A stretch of 14,793 nt of DNA from Pseudomonadota bacterium (GCA_023426275.1 JAFABC010000263.1:1-14793), one strand, 5' to 3'; counted from the stretch's first letter, positions 1-7,440 are shown. Notes: a model not told the origin generated them from the letters alone. A program made the numbers and translations.

Positions 1-61
1 CCGCCAAACGTTCGAAGCCCCCCCGACCAACCCAGCAGCCACCCGCCCCTTTCGGGAGGGT

Positions 62-86
62 CCGGGAGGGGGTGACCCCCTCCCGG
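62..86. repeat. Perfect gene-end hairpin downstream of the pilus locus
   Basis: This is an 11-bp perfect inverted repeat (arms CCGGGAGGGGG and CCCCCTCCCGG) around a 3-nt loop. It starts 25 nt past the stop of the last leftward gene. No T-run follows on the leftward strand, so it is not a classical intrinsic terminator. It may act as an RNA 3'-end stabiliser, a REP-like element or a weak terminator. On the leftward strand the stem is followed directly by ACCC, giving GGACCC. The hairpin at the right end of the window shows the same junction. Confidence 0.6.
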
Positions 87-111
87 CCGCCGGAGGCATT
101 CTTTCCTTCCC

Positions 112-483
112 CTAAAAGAACCGGCCCACCGTCGCGAACAGTCCCGGCAGCCAGCCGGCGAACAGGGCCAGCCCGATGGCGGCCAGCACGATGAAAAAAA
201 GCAGACGCCAGAGCAGCCGGCGGGCCATGGCCGCGGCCAGCAGGCCGCCGACGCCGGACGACTGCCGGGCCGGAATGATATTTTCCGAGCGTAACAGCCG
301 GTAGATGCCGATCACGGCCACCAGACACACGGCCAGGGCGAGCAGGTTGTCCGGGCTGCGAAAAAAATCGGCCAGTCCGCGCAGCCCCCCGCCGCCGGTC
401 GATCCGGGCAGGGCGTCGAGCATGCCTTGCTGTTTTTCGTGCAGCTCCCTGACGGAGCGCACCACTTCGTCCGCGCCGGGCAT
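112..483 (-). CDS. Hypothetical two-helix membrane protein at the end of the Tad locus
   Basis: I do not recognise this 123-residue protein. Residues 1-40 are soluble, charged at first and then glycine-rich. A hydrophobic helix spans about 46-64 and a second about 92-112, joined by a short polar loop, so it is probably an inner-membrane protein. The ATG at 483 was chosen because a GGAG lies 10 nt upstream; a GTG at 492 would place the same GGAG only 1 nt away. It begins 43 nt after the tadC stop on the same strand, so it is probably co-transcribed with the platform genes. A role as a Tad accessory protein is inference from position only. It does not look like TadE, TadF or TadG: there is no prepilin-like N-terminus, no cysteine pair and no large periplasmic domain. 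Confidence 0.6.
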   Translation of the reverse strand: MPGADEVVRSVRELHEKQQGMLDALPGSTGGGGLRGLADFFRSPDNLLALAVCLVAVIGIYRLLRSENIIPARQSSGVGGLLAAAMARRLLWRLLFFIVLAAIGLALFAGWLPGLFATVGRFF

Positions 484-526
484 CCTTTTCACGCTCCGTG
501 TCCGTCGCCCCCGCCGGGTGGCGACG

Positions 527-1471
527 CTAGTGCTTGATGCCGCTGAACATCCGCATGAGGCTGAGGCCCGCCGGCCCCAGGATGACGATCAGCAGCGTGG
601 GGAAAATAAAAAATATCAACGGGAAAAGGAGCTTGACCGGCAGTTTGGCCGCCAGCTCCTCGGCCAGTTGGAACCGCTTGGTGCGCATGGAATCGGCGTA
701 GACGCGCAGGGTCTGGGCAATGGACGTGCCGAACATGTCGGTCTGGATGAGCATGGCCACAAGGCTGCCCATGTCCTCCAGCCCCACCCGGGCCGAAAGG
801 TTCTTGAGCGCCTCGCGCCGGGACTTGCCGGCCCGCAGCTCCAGGGTGAGCAGCCGCAGTTCGGAGCTCAGGATCGGCTCCTTGTGCGCCAGCTCCAGGC
901 AGACCCGGTAGATGGCGGCGTCGAGGCCCATGCCCGCCTCCACGCAGACCACGAGCAGGTCCAGGGCGTCGGGCAACCCGTGCTGGATGGCCTTTTGCCG
1001 CTTCTTCACCCGGGAATCGAGCACCATGCCCGGCAGGTAAAAGGACACGGCCACGCACAAGATGGCCACGAACATCTTGTACTGGGTCGGCACCCGGCCG
1101 GACAGGGCGGCCAGGATGCCGATGGTCAGGCCGACCAGCGCCGCGCCGACCTTGATGCCCCAGTAAATTTCCACGGCCCCGGGCTGCCGGAAGCCGGCAT
1201 GGATCAAGGTGGCCCGCACCTTGGTCAGCTCCTTGGCCTCCCGCGGCTTGACCGCCTCGCCAAAGCGCATGGCCGCCCCCCGGCCGTGGTCCAGCAGCCA
1301 GCCGAGAAGGCCCGGTCGGGTGGTCGCCCCGGGCCGGCCGGGATTGACCACGGTCATGGTCCGCACGGCCATGACCCGGCGCTGGCGGCGCTCCTGGCGC
1401 ATCAGCCCGAAGCCGTACACGGTCAGGCCCACGCTTGTGGCCACGAGCAAGGCGATGACGAACGGGAGCAT
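527..1471 (-). CDS. tadC: Tad pilus inner-membrane platform protein TadC
   Basis: This 314-residue protein has a type II secretion F (GspF/PilC-like) domain at about 165-290. TadC pairs with TadB to form the inner-membrane platform on which the CpaF motor acts during pilin assembly. Hydrophobic helices lie at about 3-24, 104-124, 131-151 and 279-300. The segment LPDALDLLVVCVEAGMGL (166-183) is typical of TadC proteins. Length is normal for the family. The ATG at 1471 has GAGGGG 9 nt upstream. It follows tadB after 108 nt, the loosest join in the cpaF-tadB-tadC unit. That gap contains a palindromic CCGGCCGGCCGG run (1505-1516) and a short run of T on the coding strand, but no convincing terminator. 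TadC rather than TadB is assigned from gene order and this central motif. Confidence 0.93.
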   Translation of the reverse strand: MLPFVIALLVATSVGLTVYGFGLMRQERRQRRVMAVRTMTVVNPGRPGATTRPGLLGWLLDHGRGAAMRFGEAVKPREAKELTKVRATLIHAGFRQPGAVEIYWGIKVGAALVGLTIGILAALSGRVPTQYKMFVAILCVAVSFYLPGMVLDSRVKKRQKAIQHGLPDALDLLVVCVEAGMGLDAAIYRVCLELAHKEPILSSELRLLTLELRAGKSRREALKNLSARVGLEDMGSLVAMLIQTDMFGTSIAQTLRVYADSMRTKRFQLAEELAAKLPVKLLFPLIFFIFPTLLIVILGPAGLSLMRMFSGIKH

Positions 1472-1579
1472 GGGCGGATTCCCCTCTTGTCGCGTTTCCG
1501 AAAGCCGGCCGGCCGGATTCCGAAGACGCCTTCTTTTCCTACGTGGTCAAAAAAGCCCGTTGCTTTCCCACACGCGCCC

Positions 1580-2563
1580 CTAGACCTCGATGCGCACCAT
1601 TTTACGAATAACGAGAATACCCAGGGTCATGAGCGCGCCGACCAGATACAGGAGCATCCGGCCGAGGGGTTCGACAAAAAGCAGGTTGAGGTAGCCGGGG
1701 TTGAGCATCTGCACCGCGCCGCACACGAAAAACGGCAGCAGGCACAACACCCAGGCCGCCATGCGGCCCTCGGCCGACAGCACCCGGATGCGGCCCTTGA
1801 GCTTGAGGCGCTCCCGGATGAGCCAGGCGATGTTGCTGACGATCTCGGCCAGATTGCCGCCGGTCTCGTTTTGGATCTTCACCGACACCACGAAAAAATT
1901 CAGGTCCGGGCAGTCCACCCGGTCCATGAGCCCGTCCAGGGCCACGGTCGTGCCCATGCCGAAATTGATCTCTTCTAGGGTCTTGTGGAACTCCCCCTTG
2001 ATGGGCTCGGAAAATTCGCTGACGACCATGTCCATGCCGCTGTTGAAGGTGTGCCCGGCCTTGAGCGCCCGGCCGACCAGCTCCAGGGCCTCGGGCAGCT
2101 GGCGCTCGAACTCCTTCATGCGCCGTTCCTTGCGCATGGCGATCCACTTAAACGGCAGCGAACCGAGGACCACGGCGATGGCCAGCCGCACCAGGAGGTT
2201 GCCGACGTACAGGGAGGCCGCGGCGTAGCCCGTGGCCGCGAACACCAGGGAGAGCAGCACGAAGATGCCAAGCGGGGCCTGGATGTCGGCCTGGTCGAGC
2301 ATCTTGTCCATGCGCCGGCTCCAGGCCTGGCGCGAGAGGAACACGTCGAGCCAGCGCAGCCCGCTCATTTCGTGGCGCTTGACCAGATCGGCGGCCATGT
2401 CCGGGGCCAGCCCCTCTCCGCTGGCCACCTGGGCGATGCGCCGGGCCAGCTCCCGGCCGCTTTTGTCGGACAGCCGGCGCACCACGAACACCAGGGCCAA
2501 AAACAGATAGACCAGGGACAACAGCAGCGCCAGGGACAGGATATTGGGCACTCCGGTGGTCAT
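1580..2563 (-). CDS. tadB: Tad pilus inner-membrane platform protein TadB
   Basis: This 327-residue protein has a type II secretion F domain at about 155-280. It should form the assembly platform with TadC and couple CpaF ATP hydrolysis to pilin extrusion. Hydrophobic helices lie at about 8-28, 98-120, 122-142, 268-286 and 302-320. The motif LPEALELVGRALKAGHTF (156-173) and the segment around QNETGGNLAE (231-240) are characteristic of TadB. An ATG six codons upstream (2581) is in frame but has no ribosome binding site. The ATG at 2563 has GGGAGGG 4 nt upstream, so I place the start there. It follows cpaF after 60 nt. The product is of normal length and intact. Confidence 0.93.
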   Translation of the reverse strand: MTTGVPNILSLALLLSLVYLFLALVFVVRRLSDKSGRELARRIAQVASGEGLAPDMAADLVKRHEMSGLRWLDVFLSRQAWSRRMDKMLDQADIQAPLGIFVLLSLVFAATGYAAASLYVGNLLVRLAIAVVLGSLPFKWIAMRKERRMKEFERQLPEALELVGRALKAGHTFNSGMDMVVSEFSEPIKGEFHKTLEEINFGMGTTVALDGLMDRVDCPDLNFFVVSVKIQNETGGNLAEIVSNIAWLIRERLKLKGRIRVLSAEGRMAAWVLCLLPFFVCGAVQMLNPGYLNLLFVEPLGRMLLYLVGALMTLGILVIRKMVRIEV

Positions 2564-2567
2564 CGCG

Positions 2568-2574
2568 CCCTCCC
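2568..2574 (-). promoter_or_regulatory. Ribosome binding site deciding the tadB start
   Basis: GGGAGGG on the leftward strand lies 4 nt before the ATG at 2563. It falls inside the alternative longer reading that would begin at 2581, which lacks a Shine-Dalgarno sequence of its own. Confidence 0.6.
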
Positions 2575-2623
2575 GGGGCATGGTTCGGCGGCTCGCGGCG
2601 GGAACATGGCTGGCTGCCTCCGA

Positions 2624-4003
2624 TTAGGTTTCGACCACGTTGCGGGGATCGAACATGCCGTCAGGCATCCGGATGCCCTTGGACTCGAATTTGGACGCGA
2701 ACTTGGGCCGGATGCCCCGGGCCAGGAACGCGCCCTTGACCCGGCCGTCGGCCGAAACGCCGCGCTGCTCGAAGGCGAAAATCTCCTGCATGGTGATGAC
2801 CTCGCCTTCCATGCCGGTCAGCTCCTGGAAACTCACGAGTTTTCTGCTGCCGTCGGAAAACCGGGAGATCTGGATGATCACGTCCACGGCCGAGGCGATG
2901 TAGCGCTTGAGCGACAACGGCGAGATGGTCAGGCCGGCCATGGCCACCAGGGTCTCCAGGCGCATCAAGGCGTCGCGCGGCGTGTTGGCGTGCAAGGTGG
3001 CCAGGGAGCCGTCGTGGCCGGTGTTCATGGCCTGCAACATGTCGAGGGCCTCGGCGCCGCGCACCTCGCCGACGATGATGCGGTCCGGGCGCATACGCAG
3101 ACAGTTGCGCACCAGATCGCGCTGGGTGACCTCGCCGCGTCCCTCGATGTTGGGCGGGCGCGACTCCAGGCGCACCACGTGCTCCTGCTTGAGTTGCAGT
3201 TCGGCCGCGTCCTCGACGGTGACGATGCGTTCGTCGTGGGGAATAAAGCCCGACAGGCAGTTGAGCATGGTGGTCTTTCCCGTGCCCGTACCGCCGGAAA
3301 TGAGGATGTTGAGCCGGGCCAGCACGATGCCCTGCAACACCTCGGCGATGTCGCGGGTCATGGCTCGAAACCGGATCAGGTCCTCGATGGTCAGCTTTTC
3401 CTTGGCGAATTTGCGGATGGACAGCGCCGGCCCGTCAATGGCCAGGGGCGGGATGATGGCGTTGACGCGCGAGCCGTCGGGAAGGCGCGCGTCCACCATG
3501 GGCGAGGACTCGTCCACGCGCCGGCCCACCCGGGACACGATGCGGTCGATGATCTTCTTTAAATGCTCGTTGTCCTTGAAGCGCGATTCGGTCAGCACCA
3601 GCTTGCCCGAGCGCTCCACGTAAATCTGGCGGTAGGAGTTGACCAGGATGTCGTTGACGCTCGGGTCCTTGAGAAAGGGCTCAAGCGGCCCCAGGCCGAG
3701 CATCTCGTCCTTGACTTCGCTGATAAGCCGCTCGCGCTCGGCCTGATTGAGCGGCGTCTGGGCGAACTCGTCGCGCAGCAACCGTTCGACCAGCTTGCCG
3801 ATCTCTCCGCCCAGGGCCTCGCCGTCCAGGGTGTCGAGCAGCGACAGGTCGATCAGGTCGATCAGCCGGTCATGGATGCGCGTCTTGATCTCGTAATACT
3901 CGTCAACGGCGACGCTCGGTTCCTTGCGTTCCGGCGTCGTCGCCTTCGCCCCCACCCCCAGACGGGGTCCCTGTCGCAACAACGGCGATCGTCCGCGTTC
4001 CAT
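2624..4003 (-). CDS. cpaF: Tad pilus assembly ATPase CpaF/TadA
   Basis: This 459-residue secretion ATPase of the VirB11/TadA (GspE superfamily) group is the cytoplasmic motor that powers Flp pilus assembly through TadB and TadC. The N-terminal 110 residues include the helical region typical of CpaF. Walker A is GGTGTGKT (237-244). The Asp box is VTVEDAAEL (261-269), the Walker B region RIIVGEVRG (308-316) and the His box TGHDGSLATLHAN (328-340). All catalytic elements are present. The ATG at 4003 has GAGGAG 8 nt upstream. The frame stays open to a TTG at 4111, but that extension is low-complexity and has no good start signal. It opens the second leftward unit: 226 nt separate it from cpaE, and a sigma-54-like promoter lies in that gap. 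Confidence 0.95.
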   Translation of the reverse strand: MERGRSPLLRQGPRLGVGAKATTPERKEPSVAVDEYYEIKTRIHDRLIDLIDLSLLDTLDGEALGGEIGKLVERLLRDEFAQTPLNQAERERLISEVKDEMLGLGPLEPFLKDPSVNDILVNSYRQIYVERSGKLVLTESRFKDNEHLKKIIDRIVSRVGRRVDESSPMVDARLPDGSRVNAIIPPLAIDGPALSIRKFAKEKLTIEDLIRFRAMTRDIAEVLQGIVLARLNILISGGTGTGKTTMLNCLSGFIPHDERIVTVEDAAELQLKQEHVVRLESRPPNIEGRGEVTQRDLVRNCLRMRPDRIIVGEVRGAEALDMLQAMNTGHDGSLATLHANTPRDALMRLETLVAMAGLTISPLSLKRYIASAVDVIIQISRFSDGSRKLVSFQELTGMEGEVITMQEIFAFEQRGVSADGRVKGAFLARGIRPKFASKFESKGIRMPDGMFDPRNVVET

Positions 4004-4011
4004 TCCAGGCA

Positions 4012-4017
4012 CTCCTC
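4012..4017 (-). promoter_or_regulatory. Ribosome binding site deciding the cpaF start
   Basis: GAGGAG on the leftward strand lies 8 nt before the ATG at 4003. It is the only good Shine-Dalgarno and start pair near the beginning of the conserved CpaF sequence. Confidence 0.6.
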
Positions 4018-4082
4018 GCGCAGGCTTGCGCGGGCCTTCGGCGACCAGGGAAGGCGCACCTCCCCCGGACCGCTCCGTCGGG

Positions 4083-4095
4083 GGGCATGATGCCC
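4083..4095. repeat. Short palindrome in the cpaF leader
   Basis: GGGCAT-G-ATGCCC is a 6-bp perfect inverted repeat. It lies within the predicted untranslated leader of cpaF, between the putative sigma-54 start (about 4117) and the ATG at 4003. It could be a weak leader hairpin or a protein site, or chance in G+C-rich DNA. Confidence 0.3.
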
Positions 4096-4126
4096 TCCGA
4101 ACCCCCTCCAAGGGGAATCATAATTT

Positions 4127-4144
4127 ATGCAAGCAGTGCGCCAA
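4127..4144 (-). promoter_or_regulatory. Putative sigma-54 (-24/-12) promoter of cpaF-tadB-tadC
   Basis: The leftward strand reads TTGGCGCACTGCTTGCAT. This matches the RpoN consensus YTGGCACG-N4-TTGCW at the TTGGC and TTGCA blocks, with exactly 10 nt between the invariant GG (-24) and GC (-12). Transcription would start near 4117, leaving a leader of about 114 nt before cpaF. The sequence just downstream is A+T-rich (ATAAATTATGATT), which suits promoter opening. Sigma-54 promoters need an AAA+ enhancer-binding protein, and I could not identify its site. Confidence 0.6.
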
Positions 4145-4168
4145 TCGCGCGTCACATCATGCCACGGC

Positions 4169-4220
4169 CGCCTTCGGGCGACAACGCCCCTTTCCAGGGG
4201 GACCGGGGCGGCGCCCGGTC
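4169..4220 (-). terminator. Cluster of three hairpins after cpaE, possible attenuator or end of unit
   Basis: Three small inverted repeats follow the cpaE stop codon (ends at 4230). They are GACCGGG/CCCGGTC (4201-4220, 7-bp arms, 6-nt loop), CCCCT/AGGGG (4187-4200) and CGCC/GGCG (4169-4180). None is followed by a clear U-tract on the leftward transcript, so they fall short of a canonical intrinsic terminator. Their place between the cpaE stop and the sigma-54-like promoter suggests an end, pause or processing point between two transcription units. Confidence 0.35.
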
Positions 4221-4229
4221 TTCCCGGCG

Positions 4230-5399
4230 TCAGCGCCCGGCCAAAAACTTGAGGCCGAACCGCCGCCGCTTGCCTTCCGGTTCCGGGGCGGGCGCCAGGG
4301 ACTCCGCCAGTTCGGTCAGGGCCCGGGTGACCGGGGATTTGGGCGCGGCGGCAAGCAGCGTCTTGCCCTGGTTGATGGCCGTCAGGGTGGTCCGGTAGTC
4401 ATTGGGCACCCGCCAGAACACCGGCTGGCCCAGGGCTTTTTCCATGTCATCCACCACAAGTTCGCTGTCTTCGAGGTGGCGGTTGACCACGATGCGCAAT
4501 TTTTCCTCCAGGCCCGATTCGGCATGGCGGATGTTGTCCAGGAAGCGGCGCACGTTGGCCAGACAGGGCAGGTTTTGCACGCACACGAGCACGATGGCGT
4601 CGGAGATGTCCATGACCTTGAGCGTGATCTCGTCGAGATACATACCGAGGTCGATGACCACGGTGTCGAAAATCTGCCGCATGAGTTCCAGCAGCCGGGA
4701 GATGTTTTCCGGCGTGGCCATTTGCAGGTCGTCCAGACGGCTGGGCGGGGCCAGCAGGTACAGGCCCGAGGGATGGCGCGACATGACGCTCATGAGGTAG
4801 GTGGCGTCCAGGCGGCTGATGTTGCCGAGGACTTCGCCCCAATGGTACTTGGGCGTGATATCGAGAAAAAGCTGCGCCTCGCCAAACGGCAGGTTCATGT
4901 CCATGAGGGCCACGGTGGCCCCGGGCTTGTGGGTCAGGCAGGCGGCGGCCAGATTGACGGCAATGGAGGTGGTGCCGACGCCGCCCTTGGCGCCGAAGAC
5001 GTTGAGGATGCGCCCCTGCTTGCCCCCGTGCGTGCCCAGCCGGCCTTCCCGGCGGGCCTTGAAGCGCCACAGGGCCATGCGGAGTTCCTCATGGTCGACG
5101 GGCTGGGGGAAAAACTCGCGCACGCCCTGGCGCATGACCCGCATGAGGATTTCGGCGTCGTAGGCTGCGGCGGTGATGAAGACTTCGCGCTCCCCGCGCC
5201 GGGCCACGATTTCGGCCACCTCCTCCAGCTCCTGTTCGCCCCGGCCGGTGTCGAGCTGGCGGATGAGCAGATCGGCGAATTCCTCGCCGTCGCCCAGCAC
5301 CTCGAAGTCGCCGTCCTCGGACAGGCATTCCTCGAACACCCGGCGGACCGGGGTGGCGTCCATATCGAGAAACGCCGTGATTTTTTCGTCCATGCTCAT
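4230..5399 (-). CDS. cpaE: Tad pilus localisation protein CpaE/TadZ (atypical receiver plus MinD/ParA-like ATPase)
   Basis: This is a 389-residue CpaE/TadZ family protein, which places Tad machines at the pole or membrane and recruits other components. Residues 1-115 resemble a response-regulator receiver fold, but the usual C-terminal Lys-Pro reads QP (99-100, in GVREFFPQP), so this is probably a non-phosphorylated pseudo-receiver. The ATPase domain starts at about 129. Its deviant Walker A is GAKGGVGTT (136-144), which keeps the signature Lys138 but lacks the second lysine of a standard GKT. It also has a MinD-like switch LMDMNLPFG (165-173) and a Walker B-like VIDLG (248-252). The ATG at 5399 has only a weak G-rich Shine-Dalgarno, and an ATG at 5393 is an alternative. 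It follows the lipoprotein gene after 39 nt and closes the first leftward unit. Confidence 0.9.
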   Translation of the reverse strand: MSMDEKITAFLDMDATPVRRVFEECLSEDGDFEVLGDGEEFADLLIRQLDTGRGEQELEEVAEIVARRGEREVFITAAAYDAEILMRVMRQGVREFFPQPVDHEELRMALWRFKARREGRLGTHGGKQGRILNVFGAKGGVGTTSIAVNLAAACLTHKPGATVALMDMNLPFGEAQLFLDITPKYHWGEVLGNISRLDATYLMSVMSRHPSGLYLLAPPSRLDDLQMATPENISRLLELMRQIFDTVVIDLGMYLDEITLKVMDISDAIVLVCVQNLPCLANVRRFLDNIRHAESGLEEKLRIVVNRHLEDSELVVDDMEKALGQPVFWRVPNDYRTTLTAINQGKTLLAAAPKSPVTRALTELAESLAPAPEPEGKRRRFGLKFLAGR

Positions 5400-5438
5400 G
5401 TCCGCGCCCCCGGGATGCGGCCGCAGGCGGCCTGCCGT

Positions 5439-5714
5439 CTATTTGATGTTGAGGATCGGGGCCAGCTTGGCATCCTTTTCAGAGGGCTTGGCCTTTTCGT
5501 AGCGGTCATAGGCCATGGCCGCCTTGGCCCCGTCCAGGCCAACCACCGGCGAGCCGTCGCCGGCCGCGGGATCGAGCTTCTGGTTGTCGAACACGGTGTG
5601 GAAGGACTTGCCGAAATCCCACGTCTGCTCTTTTTCGGCCTGACAACCGCCCAGGCCGCCGCACAGCATGGCCAGTACGGCCAGGGCGGGAACAACCGAT
5701 CGCACGCGCCTCAT
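5439..5714 (-). CDS. Small lipoprotein of the Tad locus
   Basis: This is a 91-residue predicted lipoprotein. A basic N-terminus (MRRVR) leads into a hydrophobic stretch and a lipobox LGGC, with the acylated cysteine at Cys24. Glutamine follows that cysteine, so the Lol rule would send it to the outer membrane. The mature part is about 68 residues, mostly polar, with a segment reading VVGLDGAKAAMAYDRYEKA. I recall similar Gly-Leu-Asp-Gly lipoproteins between secretin and cpaE genes in other Tad loci, but I cannot name the family with certainty. The ATG at 5714 has GGAGG 5 nt upstream. It lies 59 nt after cpaC and 39 nt before cpaE. A pilotin or secretin-accessory role, analogous to CpaD/TadD-type lipoproteins, is inferred from position. 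Confidence 0.8.
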   Translation of the reverse strand: MRRVRSVVPALAVLAMLCGGLGGCQAEKEQTWDFGKSFHTVFDNQKLDPAAGDGSPVVGLDGAKAAMAYDRYEKAKPSEKDAKLAPILNIK

Positions 5715-5773
5715 GGAAGCCTCCGGGAATGCCGGCCGCGAAAGGCCAAAACGCGGACCAGGGGTTCGGGAAC

Positions 5774-7348
5774 TCATTGCTCGCTCCGGGGCCGGGCCAC
5801 GGCGGCCACGGGCACGGCGTGGCCGAAAGCGCCGTCCAGCGCGGCCGGGCTGCTCACGATCGCCCCGGACTGGCCGGAGCCCTTGTCGTTGTCGCGCCGG
5901 ATGCCCAGGAAAAATTCCAGGTCGTCGGGTTCGTGGGCCGTGTCCGTGGGCAGGGACAGGGCCTTTTTATCCAGCGGCTTGACGAGGTGGGCGGTGATGA
6001 GGATCACCAGCTCGGTCTGGTCCTTCTGGAATTCCGAACTCTTGAACAGGCTGCCGAGCACCGGGATGTCGCCGAGGACCGGATACTTGTCCACGGAATT
6101 GCGGGACTGTTCGTTGAGCATGCCGGCCACGGCGAAGGTCTGACCGTTTTTGAGTTCGATGGTGGTGGAGGTCTGCCGGGTGTTAATGGCCGGAATGGGC
6201 GACCCGAGCAGGGTGATGGCCCGGCTGTAGTCGAGGTTGGACACCTCGGGGCTGACCTTGAGGTTGATGCGGTCGCCGCCGACCAGGGTCGGGGTGAAGT
6301 TGAGCTGCACGCCGAACTTCTTCCACTCGATGCTGGTGGACCCCAGGCCCGAGGCCACGGGCACCGGGATTTCGCCGCCGGCCAGGAAATCGGCGGTCTG
6401 GCCGTTGAGGCAGACGAGATTGGGCTCGGCCAGGATCTTGACCATGCCGTTTTCCTTGAGCATGTCGATCACGGCGGTCATGGCCGTATTGCCGGCCCCG
6501 CCCCAGTTGGTGTTCCACCGGGCCACGGCCGTGCCCTGGTTCATGGTCATGGTGGCCTTGTTGGTGGACGGGTTGAACTCCCGGTAGGCCACCTGGATGG
6601 GCGCCGTGGTGTAGCTGCTGCCGTTGTCGGAGCTGCTCTCGATGGTCAGGTACTGGTAGGCGTTGGACACGGTGTCCACGTTGAACATGCCCGAGGCCAC
6701 GGAGGTCAGGCTGCCGATGAGCGTATAGGCGAAGTTGCCGTCGCCCACGGCATTGAGGTTGATGCCCATGCGGTTGACCAGGGACTTGGCCATCTCGGCC
6801 ACGCGCACTTCGAGCATGATCTGCTGCACGCCGCCGACGGAGAGCAGGTTGAGCACCTTTTTCGGGGCGTAGACCTCGGCCAGGGCCAGGGCCTTTTTGA
6901 GGTTGGCCGCGTCGCGCACCGTGCCGGACAGGGCGATGGAATCCTCGCTGGCCATGACCTCGATGCCGGTCTCGTCGGGCAGCACGTCGTGAAGCATCTT
7001 CTTGAGGCGGGAAATGTCCGGGGCCACGTCCAAGTCGTAGATGGCACAAATTTTGTTATTTTTATCCCAAAATGTTAAATTCGTTATGCCAACATGCATA
7101 CCAGAGACAAAAACCTGGCGAGCTGACACCATCATAAAGTCGGCCACTTCTTTTTTGCCCACGGCTACCCGGCCTAAATCAACATGACTTCTTAGGATGA
7201 CGGACTTGCCAATGGCCAAATGAACTTTAGGAACGGAATGTACAGACAGGGGAGCAACGCCTGCTAGAGCGACAGAGGCTACTCCGAGCCCAAAAAACAT
7301 CAAAAGGCAAGCCAGCAATAGCCCCAACCAGGCATTATGGTTGTCCAT
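5774..7348 (-). CDS. cpaC: Tad pilus outer-membrane secretin CpaC/RcpA
   Basis: This 524-residue secretin forms the outer-membrane channel for the Flp pilus. A signal peptide covers about 1-30, with a hydrophobic core at 8-28. An N-terminal pilus/BON-like domain spans about 36-160 and the secretin core about 175-456. The secretin signature is at the end of that core: YPVLGDIPVLGSLF (422-435) followed by TELVILITAHLVKPL (445-459). The last 65 residues are a polar tail. The ATG at 7348 follows a strong GAGGAGG 6 nt upstream and overlaps the end of cpaB by 14 nt, implying translational coupling. The first 100 or so codons are strikingly A+T-rich and use codons such as TTA, CTA, ATA and AAA. The rest of the gene matches the G+C-rich, G/C-ending style of its neighbours. 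Confidence 0.95.
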   Translation of the reverse strand: MDNHNAWLGLLLACLLMFFGLGVASVALAGVAPLSVHSVPKVHLAIGKSVILRSHVDLGRVAVGKKEVADFMMVSARQVFVSGMHVGITNLTFWDKNNKICAIYDLDVAPDISRLKKMLHDVLPDETGIEVMASEDSIALSGTVRDAANLKKALALAEVYAPKKVLNLLSVGGVQQIMLEVRVAEMAKSLVNRMGINLNAVGDGNFAYTLIGSLTSVASGMFNVDTVSNAYQYLTIESSSDNGSSYTTAPIQVAYREFNPSTNKATMTMNQGTAVARWNTNWGGAGNTAMTAVIDMLKENGMVKILAEPNLVCLNGQTADFLAGGEIPVPVASGLGSTSIEWKKFGVQLNFTPTLVGGDRINLKVSPEVSNLDYSRAITLLGSPIPAINTRQTSTTIELKNGQTFAVAGMLNEQSRNSVDKYPVLGDIPVLGSLFKSSEFQKDQTELVILITAHLVKPLDKKALSLPTDTAHEPDDLEFFLGIRRDNDKGSGQSGAIVSSPAALDGAFGHAVPVAAVARPRSEQ

Positions 7349-7440
7349 ATAGGTCCTCCTCAGGGGCTTCTGAACCACGTTTTTTTGGATTAGTATGGTC
7401 AACGATAATGCCCTTTTCATCAGCCTTAATTGTCTCTATG
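7041..7440. other. Low-G+C mosaic patch across the cpaB/cpaC junction
   Basis: By hand count this stretch has about 45% G+C (181 of 400). Positions 7441-7500 have about 75% and 6961-7020 about 62%. It covers the last 36 or so codons of cpaB and the first 102 or so codons of cpaC. Both reading frames stay intact. The right edge (about 7440) is abrupt; the left edge (about 7045) is also quick. Confidence 0.75.

Noticed and set aside
9..15. GTTCGAA near the left edge, resembling a tRNA T-loop
   Set aside because: The flanking bases do not pair to form a T-arm on either strand, and no anticodon arm or CCA end can be placed.
1544..1560. ACGGGCTTTTTT on the leftward strand between tadB and tadC, resembling half of an intrinsic terminator
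   Set aside because: No upstream complementary GCCCGT arm is present, and tadC clearly belongs with tadB, so termination there is unlikely.
4004..4111. N-terminal extension of cpaF to a TTG at 4111
   Set aside because: There is no good start signal and the sequence is low-complexity. The ATG at 4003 has GAGGAG at good spacing, and the extension would consume most of the predicted leader.
305..6143. Long rightward open frames lying antisense to the Tad genes (for example 305-1978, 1985-3562 and 3924-6143)
   Set aside because: Each overlaps well-conserved Tad genes on the other strand, and their products are repetitive Gly/His/Asp/Gln-rich sequences typical of high-G+C shadows.
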